Below are positions 16,719-26,012 of a stretch of 64,000 nucleotides of DNA, one piece after another. The DNA comes from an uncultured Sphingomonadaceae bacterium. GTDB lineage: Bacteria; Pseudomonadota; Alphaproteobacteria; Sphingomonadales; Sphingomonadaceae. The notes under the pieces are model-generated. The model was given only the letters and a program-made list of their open reading frames with translations. It made no database searches and had not been told where the DNA came from. The translations under genes and the position numbers were made by a program. The DNA lies in contig CANLQE010000001.1 in assembly GCA_947493215.1 (NCBI GenBank), forward strand, positions 1,240,001 through 1,304,000. The letters are read 5' to 3'. Numbering within the stretch: the stretch's first letter is position 1; each line of letters opens with the position of its first letter.

Positions 16719-17804
16719 ATGCGTAAAATCACGATCCTTTTTCTGTTGTGTTCGGTGTCTGCCTGTATTCCGCCGGGCCGAGATTATGGCTGGCCGCGGA
16801 ACGAGGCATCAGATGGCTCCGCGCCCACGCTGGAAACCGACGCATCAGTATTTGGCCAAAGTCCCGATCAGGCCGCGCCGCCGACGTGGGTGGCACAGTC
16901 CGTCACGCCTAACGCAGTGACGATAGCTGATGGCAGCTATGTCGTAAAACCTGGTGACACGCTGCGCGGCATTGCCAATCGGACCGGGGCGAGTTCAGAA
17001 CTTATTGCGGCGACCAACGGCCTTGCAGCACCGTATATTATACAGCCCGGCCAGCGGCTCAAAATCACTGGCGGTCGCTATCATGCGGTGAACAGCGGGG
17101 AAACCGGGATTGCCATTGCTCGCGCCTATGGCGCGCCTTGGCGGGAAGTCGTCGCGCTTAATGGCTTGGAAGAACCGTTTATCTTGCGGGTGGGTCAAAA
17201 GTTATTGCTGCCCGCCGCAACGCCGCTTGATCCGCAGCAAATGACTATTGAACAACGCGCTGCGGCCTTTGATCTGGATATTGATGATATTGTAACGGGC
17301 AGCCAGCCAGCATTGGCAGCTGCAGACTCAGATCCAAACGCCGCTACCAAGCCATCTGATTGGCGCAAAGCTATCGCTCCTGCCAAAACACCAACGGTGA
17401 TTGCTGCACCAGTGGCCTTTGCCGGACGGTTTAATTGGCCAATTGACGGCAAATTGCTCTCCAGCTTTGGCAGCAAAGGGGGCGGTAAGGTCAATGATGG
17501 TCTGAATATTGGCGTCACCAAGGGTACTCCCATTCGTGCAGCCGCCGATGGCGTGGTTGCGTACAGCGGTGATGAAATCGGCGTTTTTGGCGGCTTAATA
17601 CTGCTCAATCACGGCGATGGCTGGGTCACGGCTTATGGGCATGCGGACAAACTGAATGTTACGCGTGGACAAAAGATCAACGCCGGTGATATCATAGGTC
17701 TGGCTGGAGACAGCGGCTATGTACAGGAACCGCAATTGCATTTTGAAATCCGTAAAAACCGTAAACCTGTAAACCCCGTCTCGCATTTGCCGAAACGGAC
17801 CTAA
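16719..17804 (+). CDS. nlpD: NlpD/DipM-like LysM-LytM lipoprotein with degenerate M23 site
   Basis: Outer-membrane-directed lipoprotein of ~361 residues (signal MRKITILFLLCSVSAC, lipobox VSAC). Two LysM domains bind peptidoglycan: VVKPGDTLRGIANRTG and HAVNSGETGIAIARAYG, roughly residues 70-165. The C-terminal LytM/M23 domain (about 230-355) lacks catalytic residues: the usual HxGxD is NDGLNIG, and the final HxH is QLHFEIR with only one His. This is the pattern of NlpD, EnvC and DipM, which activate amidases rather than cut cell wall. The surE-nlpD gene order known from other proteobacteria supports the call, despite the 3.6-kb insertion. An alternative start lies at 16707. Confidence 0.88.
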   Translation: MRKITILFLLCSVSACIPPGRDYGWPRNEASDGSAPTLETDASVFGQSPDQAAPPTWVAQSVTPNAVTIADGSYVVKPGDTLRGIANRTGASSELIAATNGLAAPYIIQPGQRLKITGGRYHAVNSGETGIAIARAYGAPWREVVALNGLEEPFILRVGQKLLLPAATPLDPQQMTIEQRAAAFDLDIDDIVTGSQPALAAADSDPNAATKPSDWRKAIAPAKTPTVIAAPVAFAGRFNWPIDGKLLSSFGSKGGGKVNDGLNIGVTKGTPIRAAADGVVAYSGDEIGVFGGLILLNHGDGWVTAYGHADKLNVTRGQKINAGDIIGLAGDSGYVQEPQLHFEIRKNRKPVNPVSHLPKRT

Positions 17805-17811
17805 TCACCCA

Positions 17812-18873
17812 ATGGCCCGGCGCAAATCCCGCAACATTTCTGATTATGTGACGCTGCGCCGCCAGTCGAGCCTTCCGGTCTGGTTGGATATCGCTTGGCG
17901 CGTGTTGTTTGTGTTGGGCCTGATCGCCATGGCGGTCGCGGTCCATTGGTTCGACCGTAATGGCTTGCAGGACAGCTATGACGGGGATGTCAGCTTTCTT
18001 GATGTCGTCTATTTTACCATGATTTCGATCACGACCACTGGCTATGGCGATATCGCACCGGTGACCGAGCGCGCGCGGATGTTTGATGCGCTGGTTGTGA
18101 CTCCCATCCGCATCTTTGTTGTGCTTATATTTGTCGGCACGGCCTATAATTTTGTATTCAAAAGAACCTGGGATAATTGGCGCATGAAAATCATCCAGAA
18201 TAATTTGCACGATCATATTGTGATCGCCGGTTTCGGGACCAGCGGCAGGGAAGCGGTGCAGGAACTAATTGCACGCGGGACAAAGCCCGAAGAGATTGTT
18301 GTGGTCGATCCATTTGATGAGGCTTTGGCACAGGCCGAAAAGCTTGGCTGTGCGGTCATTAATGGCGATGCGACCCGCGATGTCACGTTGATGAACGTCA
18401 AGATATCGCGCGCGCGTTCTATGATTGTGTCGGCCGGACGGGATGATACCAGCATATTGATCGTGCTGACCGCCCGTCATCTCGCCTATCATCTGCCGAT
18501 CAGCGTATCGGTTCGGGCGGCGGACAATGAAATGCTAGCCCGGCAAGCAGGCGCGACGACCGTGATTAATCCGGTGAGCTTTGCTGGACTGTTGCTCGCG
18601 GGCAGCTGTGAGGGCGCCAAAATATCTGATTATCTCAGCGATCTGGCCTCTGCCACCGGTCGGGTCAAGCTGGTCCAACGCACTGTTGATGAGGATGAAG
18701 TTGGGTTGGCGATGAAAGATATCGTAAAAGAAGGCCTGGGCGTCCGTATCTATCGCGACAATAATATGTATGGCTTTTGGGAAGATGAAGCCAAGAAGCT
18801 CGAGGCTGGTGATATTATCGTTGAAATCATGCCGGGTAACGGTTCCGAAAAAGATGGTGCAAAACCCGACTGA
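17812..18873 (+). CDS. Two-TM potassium channel with RCK (TrkA-N) domain
   Basis: Inner membrane K+ channel of 353 residues. One TM-pore-TM unit: TM1 about 27-46, selectivity filter TTTGYGD in MISITTTGYGDIAPVT, and TM2 about 96-116 (IRIFVVLIFVGTAYNFVF). A cytoplasmic Rossmann-type TrkA-N domain follows from ~128 (HIVIAGFGTSGREAVQELIA), then a TrkA-C-like part at 260-335. This is the MthK/Kch plan: ligand binding to the RCK ring gates the pore. The filter is intact. It starts 7 bases after the NlpD-like gene, so the two are probably co-transcribed. Confidence 0.93.
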   Translation: MARRKSRNISDYVTLRRQSSLPVWLDIAWRVLFVLGLIAMAVAVHWFDRNGLQDSYDGDVSFLDVVYFTMISITTTGYGDIAPVTERARMFDALVVTPIRIFVVLIFVGTAYNFVFKRTWDNWRMKIIQNNLHDHIVIAGFGTSGREAVQELIARGTKPEEIVVVDPFDEALAQAEKLGCAVINGDATRDVTLMNVKISRARSMIVSAGRDDTSILIVLTARHLAYHLPISVSVRAADNEMLARQAGATTVINPVSFAGLLLAGSCEGAKISDYLSDLASATGRVKLVQRTVDEDEVGLAMKDIVKEGLGVRIYRDNNMYGFWEDEAKKLEAGDIIVEIMPGNGSEKDGAKPD

Positions 18874-18947
18874 ACAGGAAATATTGCACCTGCGAACAAA
18901 GTCGCTATAAGACTCTCTTAACAGCCGTTTTCTGTGGGAGAAGTCTG

Positions 18948-19673
18948 ATGACAAACGCCAGCGCGATACCGATGCCGACAGGCCTTCGCCCTCCCAGTAG
19001 TCTGGCGCAGTTCAGCGAGCTGGCGCTGCCGCTCGACTTTCTGCGCTTCGGCTTGCAATGGCCCCGGGTTGTAACCGCTCCCAAGGGTGATGGTCGCCCG
19101 ATTTTTCTGATTCCTGGCTATGGCGGCAGCGAATTGTCGATGGGGCCGCTAAAAGCTTTTCTGACACGGCTGGATTATGATGTTTCTGATTGGGGTCTAG
19201 GTCGGAACCAGGGTTCTGTTAATCGGGATATCGAACGGTTTACCGCCGTTGCGGAAGCTCAATATAACGCCAATGATCAGCGGCCACTGACCCTGATCGG
19301 TTGGTCGTTGGGCGGGATTATCGCCCGTGAAGTGGCTCGTCTATCCCCTGATCTCGTCCGCGAAGTCATCACTATGGGCACTCCGATTATCGGTGGCCCG
19401 AAATACACCACGCCGGGCCAACGCTATGCGAAATCCGCTCAGATCAATCTCGATCGCTTCGAATTGGAAGTGCATCAGCGCAACAGTATTGGTTTCAGCC
19501 AGCCACTGACCGTGCTCTATTCCAACCGCGACGGGATCGTCGGACCAGATATCGCCAAGGACATTTATAACCCGCAAGCGCGTAACATACGGGTGGACGG
19601 CGGGCATCTTGGGCTTGGCTTCAATCCCAAAGTGTGGCGGATTATTGCTGATACGCTAGCCGGACGAGCTTAA
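18948..19673 (+). CDS. Alpha/beta hydrolase (lipase/esterase-like)
   Basis: Cytoplasmic alpha/beta-fold hydrolase of 241 residues. The oxyanion segment is IFLIPGYGGSELSMGPL, the nucleophile elbow is IGWSLGGIIAREVA (GxSxG), the acid is probably Asp in SNRDGIVG, and the catalytic His is in RVDGGHLGLGFNP. It resembles esterases and PGAP1-like proteins; no signal peptide is seen. GGGAGAAG lies about 6 bases before the ATG. It sits 74 bases after the K+ channel gene. Substrate unknown. Confidence 0.88.
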   Translation: MTNASAIPMPTGLRPPSSLAQFSELALPLDFLRFGLQWPRVVTAPKGDGRPIFLIPGYGGSELSMGPLKAFLTRLDYDVSDWGLGRNQGSVNRDIERFTAVAEAQYNANDQRPLTLIGWSLGGIIAREVARLSPDLVREVITMGTPIIGGPKYTTPGQRYAKSAQINLDRFELEVHQRNSIGFSQPLTVLYSNRDGIVGPDIAKDIYNPQARNIRVDGGHLGLGFNPKVWRIIADTLAGRA

Positions 19674-19732
19674 CCCACCACATCTTGTAAACGAACGGCA
19701 TTAGGCATATCCTCCTCAAAAGGAGAGAGATT

Positions 19733-20629
19733 ATGGCCTTGTTGCAACGACTGTCCGCCGCCAGCGACGCGGAAAAACTGGCGCAGGTGCTGCGCGACGA
19801 TGGTGCGGCGATAGTCGAAGACGTTCTCGACGCGGCTGCCTTGAAACAGCTGAAATCAGAAATCATGCCGTATGTGGAGGCGACCGAACTCGGACGAGAT
19901 GATTTCACGGGACGCAAGACCACGCGGACGGGCGCTCTGGTTGCGCGGTCACAGGCCTGCCGCGATCTCGTCATGGATGAATTGATATTGGGCGGTGCCA
20001 ATGCCTTTTTGAAACCTTTTTGTGAACGGGTGCAGCTCCATTTGACGCAGTTGATCCGTATCCAGCCGGGACAAGTGAAGCAGCCGCTCCACCGCGATCG
20101 GTTGGCCTGGGGTGGGTTTTTGCAGGACAGTATCGAACCACAGTTTAACACGATCTGGGCGGTAACCGATTTCACGCAGGAAAATGGCGCGACGCAGGTC
20201 GTTCCGGGTTCGAACCATTGGGAAGCGGGACGGGACGCCAAGCCCGATGAAGTTCAATATGCCGAGATGAAAGCGGGTTCCGTGCTGATTTATTCCGGTT
20301 CGGTCATTCATGGGGGCGGGGCTAATGTCGCCGATCATGACCGTATGGGGCTTAATATCACCTATGCGCTGGGCTGGTTGCGGCAAGAGGAGAACCAATA
20401 TCTTTCCTGTCCGCCGCATATTGCCAAGGAATTTGATCCTGCGCTGCGGGATTTGCTCGGCTATTGTATGGGCAGCTATGCGCTCGGCTATTATACGCCG
20501 CCGACAGGGCCCGGTGAAGGACCCGAAGTCGTGCCACCGGAATTTCTCTTCTCCGGGAAAGTTACCGACTGGAGCGACGGTGATGACCTCTACGAAAGCG
20601 TCAGTCGGCGCTCCAGTGAAACGGTGTAA
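19733..20629 (+). CDS. Phytanoyl-CoA dioxygenase (PhyH) family protein
   Basis: Predicted Fe(II)/2-oxoglutarate-dependent oxygenase of 298 residues in the PhyH family, which hydroxylates small lipophilic or secondary-metabolite substrates. The iron facial triad is likely His-x-Asp in PLHRDRLAWGG and a distal His in SVIHGGGANVADHDRMG, with the 2-oxoglutarate Arg just after it. The N-terminal part (DDGAAIVEDVLDAAALKQLK) and TQVVPGSNHWEAGR are typical PhyH features. AAAGGAGAGAG precedes the ATG. It is convergent with a DUF1761 gene 5 bases away. The substrate cannot be told from context. Confidence 0.92.
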   Translation: MALLQRLSAASDAEKLAQVLRDDGAAIVEDVLDAAALKQLKSEIMPYVEATELGRDDFTGRKTTRTGALVARSQACRDLVMDELILGGANAFLKPFCERVQLHLTQLIRIQPGQVKQPLHRDRLAWGGFLQDSIEPQFNTIWAVTDFTQENGATQVVPGSNHWEAGRDAKPDEVQYAEMKAGSVLIYSGSVIHGGGANVADHDRMGLNITYALGWLRQEENQYLSCPPHIAKEFDPALRDLLGYCMGSYALGYYTPPTGPGEGPEVVPPEFLFSGKVTDWSDGDDLYESVSRRSSETV

Positions 20630-20633
20630 ATAC

Positions 20634-21044
20634 CTATCCTAGCCAGGCGTGAACCGCCCCCATGGCAGCATAAAATAGCAGCCAATAGCCGGCATCGATA
20701 AAGAACAAGGCTTTGCCTTTCTGCGAGAACAGATAATTGGTGCCGATAGCGGGAATAATGAAACCCAGCGCAATCCCCGTCGACATCATCATCTTGATAG
20801 CAAATGGCGGCTGGCCGAGCCGGAAAAACATATGCGCCAGCATAGCCGAGGCAACGAGGCTGAAAGCGAATGCGCCGCCATAGATCAGGCCCATATTGCC
20901 GCCCTGAATCTCTTCTTCGGTCAAGCCAACCGCGCCCATCCATTTCTTGCCCATGATCGGCCCGTACCAGATACCGCCGACCAGAAAGCCGCATGCTGCT
21001 GCCAATATGATGGCGAGCCAGTTTACCTCCAAAATATTCATCAT
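20634..21044 (-). CDS. DUF1761 membrane protein
   Basis: Small integral membrane protein of 136 residues with four hydrophobic segments, matching the DUF1761 family: NWLAIILAAACGFLVGGIWY at the N-terminus with the Gly-Gly-x-Trp-Tyr motif, then KKWMGAVG, and a C-terminal YWLLFYAAMGAVHAWLG. Function unknown in this family. An alternative start is the second Met. It stands on the minus strand after a separate unknown gene (21082-21582), only 37 bases downstream of that gene's stop, so the two may share a transcript. Confidence 0.85.
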   Translation of the reverse strand: MMNILEVNWLAIILAAACGFLVGGIWYGPIMGKKWMGAVGLTEEEIQGGNMGLIYGGAFAFSLVASAMLAHMFFRLGQPPFAIKMMMSTGIALGFIIPAIGTNYLFSQKGKALFFIDAGYWLLFYAAMGAVHAWLG

Positions 21045-21081
21045 TTCCCTCCCAGAAAATTGCTAGTTACATGGATATACA

Positions 21082-21582
21082 TCAATTCCAGCGGAGTTGG
21101 AAAGTTTCCCCGATTTTTGCGGCCATCCATTGCTTTGCAAAAGCGCTGATCGAAGAACGGATGGTGTTTATCTGATCGTCAGACAGTGATGGCGGATCTA
21201 TGTGAGAAGACTGGCAGGCAGCGCTAAAAACATCTCGCAATGTTTGATTATCGCCCGGACCGCTCCACATGTCCGCTTCAAAACATTCCACTAGCCGCTC
21301 GGCCTGCAGCAACTCGACTATGTGGGCATCGGGCGTGGCAGCGCGGACGGAACTGGCATGGCCAGCCTGTTTGACGATATGCTGGATTTCTTCTGGATGG
21401 GTTCCACTAGCGACATGACCCCAGAAACCCCGGCGCATCGCTAGTGCCTGTTCGACATAATAGTGGACAGCATCATGCGGAATGGTTCCCTTTTTGGGGA
21501 AGGTGGTTTGCTCCACCGAGCCATCCTGTCGCTCGATCTTTATCCAGTCGCGATCCGATCCCTTGGAGATGCTGATGATCAT
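21082..21582 (-). CDS. Conserved-looking hypothetical cytoplasmic protein
   Basis: Not recognised. A 166-residue protein starting [20 protein letters not shown], with neither signal peptide nor membrane segment; it contains [36 protein letters not shown] and a C-terminal helical part. The frame is open further to 22104, but that extension overlaps the RimO gene on the other strand and is a shadow, so the ATG at 21582 is taken. AAGGGATC lies upstream of it inside the intergenic space. It is divergent from rimO with only 66 bases between the chosen starts. Confidence 0.65.
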   Translation of the reverse strand: MIISISKGSDRDWIKIERQDGSVEQTTFPKKGTIPHDAVHYYVEQALAMRRGFWGHVASGTHPEEIQHIVKQAGHASSVRAATPDAHIVELLQAERLVECFEADMWSGPGDNQTLRDVFSAACQSSHIDPPSLSDDQINTIRSSISAFAKQWMAAKIGETFQLRWN

Positions 21583-21648
21583 ATGCCTGAAATAGCGACG
21601 GACATTATCGATGACAAGCGCGCACAATGCGACTATGCGGCGTGGAAT

Positions 21649-23016
21649 ATGGCTACAGCAATCCCTTCTCCGCCCAAAGTCGGCATGGTGTCCCTTGGAT
21701 GCCCCAAGGCACTCGTCGATAGTGAACGCATTTTGACGCAGCTGCGCTCTGACGGTTATCAAATGTCGCCGGACTATGCTGGCGCGGATGTCGTTCTGGT
21801 GAATACATGCGGTTTTCTCGATAGCGCCAAGGAAGAGTCGCTCGAAGCCATTGGCGAGGCGATGGCGGAAAATGGCCGGGTGATCGTCACCGGTTGCATG
21901 GGCAACGAAGCCGACACAATCATGGAACGCTTCCCGGATGTATTGGCCGTTACCGGCGCGCATCAATATGAGGACGTGGTTACCGCAGTCCACGCCGCCG
22001 CGCCAGCAGCGCGCGGCGCTTTTGTTGATCTGGTGCCCGACGCAGGCCTGAAACTGACGCCACGCCATTATAGCTATCTGAAGATTTCCGAAGGCTGCAA
22101 CCATCGCTGTTCCTTCTGTATCATCCCAAGCCTGCGCGGTGATCTGGTATCGCGGCGCCCCGATGCGATTTTGCGGGAAGCCGAAAAGCTGGTTGCCAAT
22201 GGCACCAAGGAATTGCTGGTCATCAGCCAGGACACCTCAGCTTATGGCGTGGATATCAAGCATGAACCACGCATCTGGAATGGCCCAATAGGGCAAGGCC
22301 GCGAAGTCCGCGCGCATATGACCGATCTGGCTGTGGCACTGGGTGAATTGGGTGTCTGGACACGCCTCCATTATGTCTATCCTTATCCGCATGTCGACAA
22401 GGTCATCCCGTTGATGGCCGAAGGCAAGATCACGCCTTATCTCGACATCCCGTTCCAGCATGCCGCGCCCAATGTGCTCAAACGCATGAAGCGGCCTGCC
22501 AATGAAGCCAAAGTGCTACAGCGTGTGAAAAGCTGGCGCGACATTTGTCCCGACCTCATCATCCGCTCGACCTTTGTGGTTGGCTTTCCCGGCGAGACGG
22601 AAGAGGATTTCCAATATCTGCTCGACTGGCTCGAAGAAGCCCAGCTCGACCGCGTCGGCGGTTTCCGTTTTGAACCGGTTGAGGGAGCCGCGGCCAATGC
22701 CCTCGATGGCGCCGTGCCCGAAGAGATCAAGGAAGAACGCTATCAACGGCTGATGGAAAAAACCGCCGCGATCAGCGCAGCGAGACTGCAAGCCAAAGTC
22801 GGCCGCACGCTGCCCGTCATCATTGACGAAATCGGTGAGCCGGATGAGGATGGCGACATCGGCGCAACGGCAAGGTCACAGGCCGATGCGCCGGAAATTG
22901 ACGGCAATGTGTTCTTGCGCAATGTGAGCGGGGATGTCGCAGTTGGCGATATTATAGACGTTGAGATTGAAGAAGCCGATGCGCACGATCTGTTCGGAGC
23001 ACCCGTCATCTCTTAG
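21649..23016 (+). CDS. rimO: Ribosomal protein uS12 methylthiotransferase RimO
   Basis: Radical-SAM enzyme of 455 residues that adds a methylthio group to an Asp of ribosomal protein uS12. The N-terminal UPF0004 domain has three cluster cysteines in [25 protein letters not shown] and [10 protein letters not shown]. The radical-SAM domain has [15 protein letters not shown] (CxxxCxxC), and the C-terminal TRAM domain covers about residues 375-450. [12 protein letters not shown] separates RimO from MiaB. The frame is open to 21463, but the ATG at 21649 ([13 protein letters not shown]) matches the usual length; 21583 is an alternative. The last four bases overlap the convergent GST gene. Confidence 0.95.
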   Translation: MATAIPSPPKVGMVSLGCPKALVDSERILTQLRSDGYQMSPDYAGADVVLVNTCGFLDSAKEESLEAIGEAMAENGRVIVTGCMGNEADTIMERFPDVLAVTGAHQYEDVVTAVHAAAPAARGAFVDLVPDAGLKLTPRHYSYLKISEGCNHRCSFCIIPSLRGDLVSRRPDAILREAEKLVANGTKELLVISQDTSAYGVDIKHEPRIWNGPIGQGREVRAHMTDLAVALGELGVWTRLHYVYPYPHVDKVIPLMAEGKITPYLDIPFQHAAPNVLKRMKRPANEAKVLQRVKSWRDICPDLIIRSTFVVGFPGETEEDFQYLLDWLEEAQLDRVGGFRFEPVEGAAANALDGAVPEEIKEERYQRLMEKTAAISAARLQAKVGRTLPVIIDEIGEPDEDGDIGATARSQADAPEIDGNVFLRNVSGDVAVGDIIDVEIEEADAHDLFGAPVIS

Positions 23017-23669
23017 GACGAGAGCGTGTTCGGTAACTGTGGCTCGGTATCCTTGAAGCTTTGCTGACCTGCAATCCAGTTCCACCAGCGACTAAGCGCC
23101 TTATGGCGTTTGAGCTCTTGTTTGCCTTCGATAGCTTGTACAAAATACGCCATCATTGGGGCCAGATGGCAATCGGCCAATGTGATCTGTTGGCGATCAA
23201 GGATAAGACCCTCGTTGGCAATTTTTTCCAGTGCAGTCAATGTAACGCTTGAGGCTTGCAAGCCCTCTAGGACCTCGGCTTCGTCGGCGGTCTGGCCAAG
23301 CAGAGGCGCAAAAACTCGCTGGCTAGAAACCTGACGAACCATCGGCCAATAGCCGTAATTATCGATGATCGAAATAACCTGTGCCATGCGCGCGGCGTGT
23401 TTGTCATCTGCCGGAACCAAAGCCGGACCATCAAATGCCTTATCGATATAGCGCGCTATTGCCGTAGTTTCGTAGACTTGAAACTCCCCGTGAGACAATG
23501 TCGGCACGCGCCCGAATGGGTGCATTTTCAGATAATCTGCAGAAATGGGATCGGAAAACGGATTGATGTCGGCGGAGATGTAAGCGACTCCTTTTTGGAG
23601 GAGGGTCATTCGCACAATGCGAGTGTAAACGCTGAGGTGATATCCGTGAACGATGACAGGGTCTGACAT
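23013..23669 (-). CDS. Glutathione S-transferase family protein
   Basis: Cytoplasmic GST-fold protein of 218 residues. The N-terminal thioredoxin-like domain (about 1-80) has the cis-Pro segment [20 protein letters not shown] with the Glu-Thr that contacts glutathione, and the helical C-terminal domain has [15 protein letters not shown] with the conserved Asp of the N-capping box. The likely active-site residue near the N-terminus is a Ser or Tyr in [11 protein letters not shown]. Substrate unknown. It is convergent with rimO and overlaps it by four bases. Confidence 0.92.
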   Translation of the reverse strand: MSDPVIVHGYHLSVYTRIVRMTLLQKGVAYISADINPFSDPISADYLKMHPFGRVPTLSHGEFQVYETTAIARYIDKAFDGPALVPADDKHAARMAQVISIIDNYGYWPMVRQVSSQRVFAPLLGQTADEAEVLEGLQASSVTLTALEKIANEGLILDRQQITLADCHLAPMMAYFVQAIEGKQELKRHKALSRWWNWIAGQQSFKDTEPQLPNTLSS

Positions 23670-23740
23670 GGTTGTCCTCCAGCATTGAGGCTATCGAGCA
23701 TATGCGCATATTAGCGAACAGCCAATATAAAGCCGGAAAT

Positions 23741-23775
23741 AAAAACCCCACTGGATCGGCACCAGCGGGGTTTTT
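23741..23775 (-). terminator. Strong (bidirectional) rho-independent terminator
   Basis: AAAAACCCC-A-CTGG and CCAG-C-GGGGTTTTT form a long stem around a 7-base loop, with A- and T-runs on both sides. On the minus strand it ends the DUF1993 transcript (stop at 23818). The GST gene starts 72 bases beyond it. Confidence 0.88.
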
Positions 23776-23817
23776 CAAAATTTGTTAGGTCAAAAGAAGA
23801 TCAGGCGCCGCTGACTT

Positions 23818-24333
23818 TCACATCCCCATATAATCCTTTTTGCCCACCGGCACGCCCTGCGTACGCAGCAAGTTATAAGTCGTAGTGACATGGAAGAACA
23901 TGTTGGGGAGGAAGAAGCTCAGGACATAGCTTTGACCGTCAATATCCATGGTCTGGCCGGGGCCGATGGGCAGGGAGATTTTCAGGTCCGCATTGCCATC
24001 AATGACTGCATCATCGGCCGCGGCAACGGTTTTGCCGCATTCTGTGACGCGCGCGATCAGGGCGTCGAACGTGTCGCCTTCCATCGGCAAGTTTGGCAAA
24101 TTGTCACTTGCGACGCCAGACATTCTTGCGGCACCGCGCACAGCAAATTCAGTAATCATCTGCACCTGCCATTTCATCTCATGCATGTTGGGGAACAGGC
24201 GGTTGCTCATAAAGGCTTCGTCGGGTGTTTCGGTTGCCTCTGCATGGGCCTTGGCTTTTTCCAAGATATTGGTCAGTCCGCGAAAGGCCTGATCGGTGGA
24301 AGATTTCAAGATATGGGAAAGCGCTACGGTCAT
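23818..24333 (-). CDS. DUF1993 family protein
   Basis: Protein of 171 residues matching DUF1993, predicted to be a four-helix DinB-like fold of unknown activity. Visible family features are an N-terminal helix with LSHILKSSTDQAFRGLTNIL, the RLFPNMHEMKWQVQM segment, the middle SFFLPNMFFHVTTTYNLLR and a C-terminal VPVGKKDYMG motif. No signal peptide. It follows a MAPEG gene on the same strand by 39 bases, so the two are likely co-transcribed, and it ends at the strong terminator at 23741-23775. Confidence 0.9.
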   Translation of the reverse strand: MTVALSHILKSSTDQAFRGLTNILEKAKAHAEATETPDEAFMSNRLFPNMHEMKWQVQMITEFAVRGAARMSGVASDNLPNLPMEGDTFDALIARVTECGKTVAAADDAVIDGNADLKISLPIGPGQTMDIDGQSYVLSFFLPNMFFHVTTTYNLLRTQGVPVGKKDYMGM

Positions 24334-24372
24334 TATAAATCCTTGATGGTGATGATGTTGGTTGGGGGCGTA

Positions 24373-24789
24373 TCACATTAAGTTGAATAGAAGAAATCCG
24401 CCCAGCGCGAGAAAAGATCCCAAAGTACCCAAAGCACCAAGCACGCGGGCGCCGACAAATATCTTGCCGTTCTCTGCGCCATGGGAACCGGCTTCGGTGG
24501 ATAAGGCGATGGCGTGAAATAGCCGTGTGACAACAAAGATGACCGCGATGATCATAATCACCTGACTTGGTACGACAGTCATTTCTGCCAGCGCCAGAAC
24601 AGCGACGAATATCGCGGCATTTTCGGCGAAATTGCCATGCCGTCTTATTTTGCGTTCCATCACCTGATCATCGCCGGTACCCAGATTAATTCCGGCTTTC
24701 CCGCGGTGCAGGCCGGTGAGCACCATCAAAATGGCTTGCATGATAATCAACAAGCCGCCAGCATAGGCAGAAATAATCGGCACGGTCAT
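24373..24789 (-). CDS. MAPEG family membrane protein
   Basis: Integral membrane protein of 138 residues in the MAPEG family (eicosanoid/glutathione metabolism-like proteins; bacterial members are poorly studied). Four hydrophobic segments are visible, and the family motif is present as MERKIRRHGNFAENAAIFVA, where Arg and Asn residues contact glutathione in studied members. First gene of a likely two-gene unit with DUF1993. Divergent from the LysR gene at 24997, which may control it. Confidence 0.9.
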   Translation of the reverse strand: MTVPIISAYAGGLLIIMQAILMVLTGLHRGKAGINLGTGDDQVMERKIRRHGNFAENAAIFVAVLALAEMTVVPSQVIMIIAVIFVVTRLFHAIALSTEAGSHGAENGKIFVGARVLGALGTLGSFLALGGFLLFNLM

Positions 24790-24996
24790 ATCGGGTTCTC
24801 CATATCAGTCAGTTTAGGGCGGGCGTTTTTCAGATATTTTCCACAGAATCTGCGAGGATAATCATTTGGTACCGGCTAAAAAAACTAAAGTCTAAAGGAT
24901 TATCTGCAACCACGCGGTGCAAAAATGAGCCATATATCCTGTCCGAAATTGCTGTAAGCTGGGCGCGAACGGGATTGGAAGCGGACGGATCGAGGA

Positions 24997-25905
24997 ATGG
25001 GTCAGGATATGGACTGGGAGGATATCAAAACATTTCGGGAGGTGATGAACGGAGGCACTGTGCGTGCGGCCGCGAAAAACCTAAGTGTTCATCACAGCAC
25101 CGTTAGCCGGCGGATCGAACATCTTGAAAAGTCGCTCGGCGTGACGTTGTTTGAACGTCGGCCAGAAGGTTATTTTCCGACATCTGCGGGAGAAGATCTG
25201 GCCCGTGTCGCCGGAATATTCGCGGATGATCTGGTTACGGTGGAACGTCATATTGCCGGACGCGATAATGAACTGACTGGTACTATTCGCGTGACGATGG
25301 CGGAGCCATTCGCGACATCAATGTTTGCCTCTCGGTTGCCGGAATTTTGTGATGCATATCCGGGGCTGGAACTGGAAATCTTGACGAGCTATGATCTGCT
25401 CGACGTGGCACGGCGAGAGGCTGATATAGCCATTCGCATGGACAATAATCCGCCAGATACATTGGTTGGAAAAAAGCTGTTCGCCTATACAACATCCATC
25501 TATGCCCATCCTGATTACATCGCGCGGCACGATTTTGTGAACCAACCGGAACAGGCTCGCTGGCTCGGGTGGACGGACCGCGAAAGCCGGTTTCCGGACT
25601 GGACCCAAGATACCGAATTTGCACGGGTGCCCGTCTGGGGTAATTTCTCCAGTCTCGCTTTGCAGATTGAAATGGCGCGCGGGCAAATGGGCTTGGTGAT
25701 GATCCCATGCATAGCGGGCGATAACACCGCCGATCTGGTGCGCGCGACCCGGCGGGATCCGGTCCCATCACGGGATATATGGATACTTACCCATGATGAT
25801 CTGCGCCGTACCGCGCGGATAAGAGCATTTATGGATTTTGCTGAAACTGTGCTTCGGGACAATAAGCTAGCATTGACCGGGCAGTTACCAGATAAGGTAA
25901 ACTGA
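24997..25905 (+). CDS. LysR family transcriptional regulator
   Basis: DNA-binding regulator of 302 residues. The N-terminal winged helix (5-65) is typical: IKTFREVMNGGTVRAAAKNL and STVSRRIEHLEKSLGVTLFE. The effector-binding domain begins near 90 (LTGTIRVTMAEPFATSM). It is divergent from the MAPEG-DUF1993 unit (207 bases between starts), the classic arrangement for a LysR regulator and its target. The second in-frame ATG at 25009 (MDWEDIKTF) is an equally good start. Effector unknown. Confidence 0.93.
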   Translation: MGQDMDWEDIKTFREVMNGGTVRAAAKNLSVHHSTVSRRIEHLEKSLGVTLFERRPEGYFPTSAGEDLARVAGIFADDLVTVERHIAGRDNELTGTIRVTMAEPFATSMFASRLPEFCDAYPGLELEILTSYDLLDVARREADIAIRMDNNPPDTLVGKKLFAYTTSIYAHPDYIARHDFVNQPEQARWLGWTDRESRFPDWTQDTEFARVPVWGNFSSLALQIEMARGQMGLVMIPCIAGDNTADLVRATRRDPVPSRDIWILTHDDLRRTARIRAFMDFAETVLRDNKLALTGQLPDKVN

Positions 25906-26012
25906 CCGGGGCGCGTTAACCAGTTTATTGAAAAATCTGATGGAAATGCTGGCTTTCTTGGCACCATTCTTAACCAAGAAATTGCACAGGCTTGCAATCT
26001 ATCGTCCCTATT

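Noticed and set aside
21583-22104. Minus-strand 5' extension of the unknown gene into rimO
   Set aside because: It lies inside the RimO coding region, which has clear cluster motifs on the plus strand. The sequence of the extension is not protein-like and the ATG at 21582 suffices.
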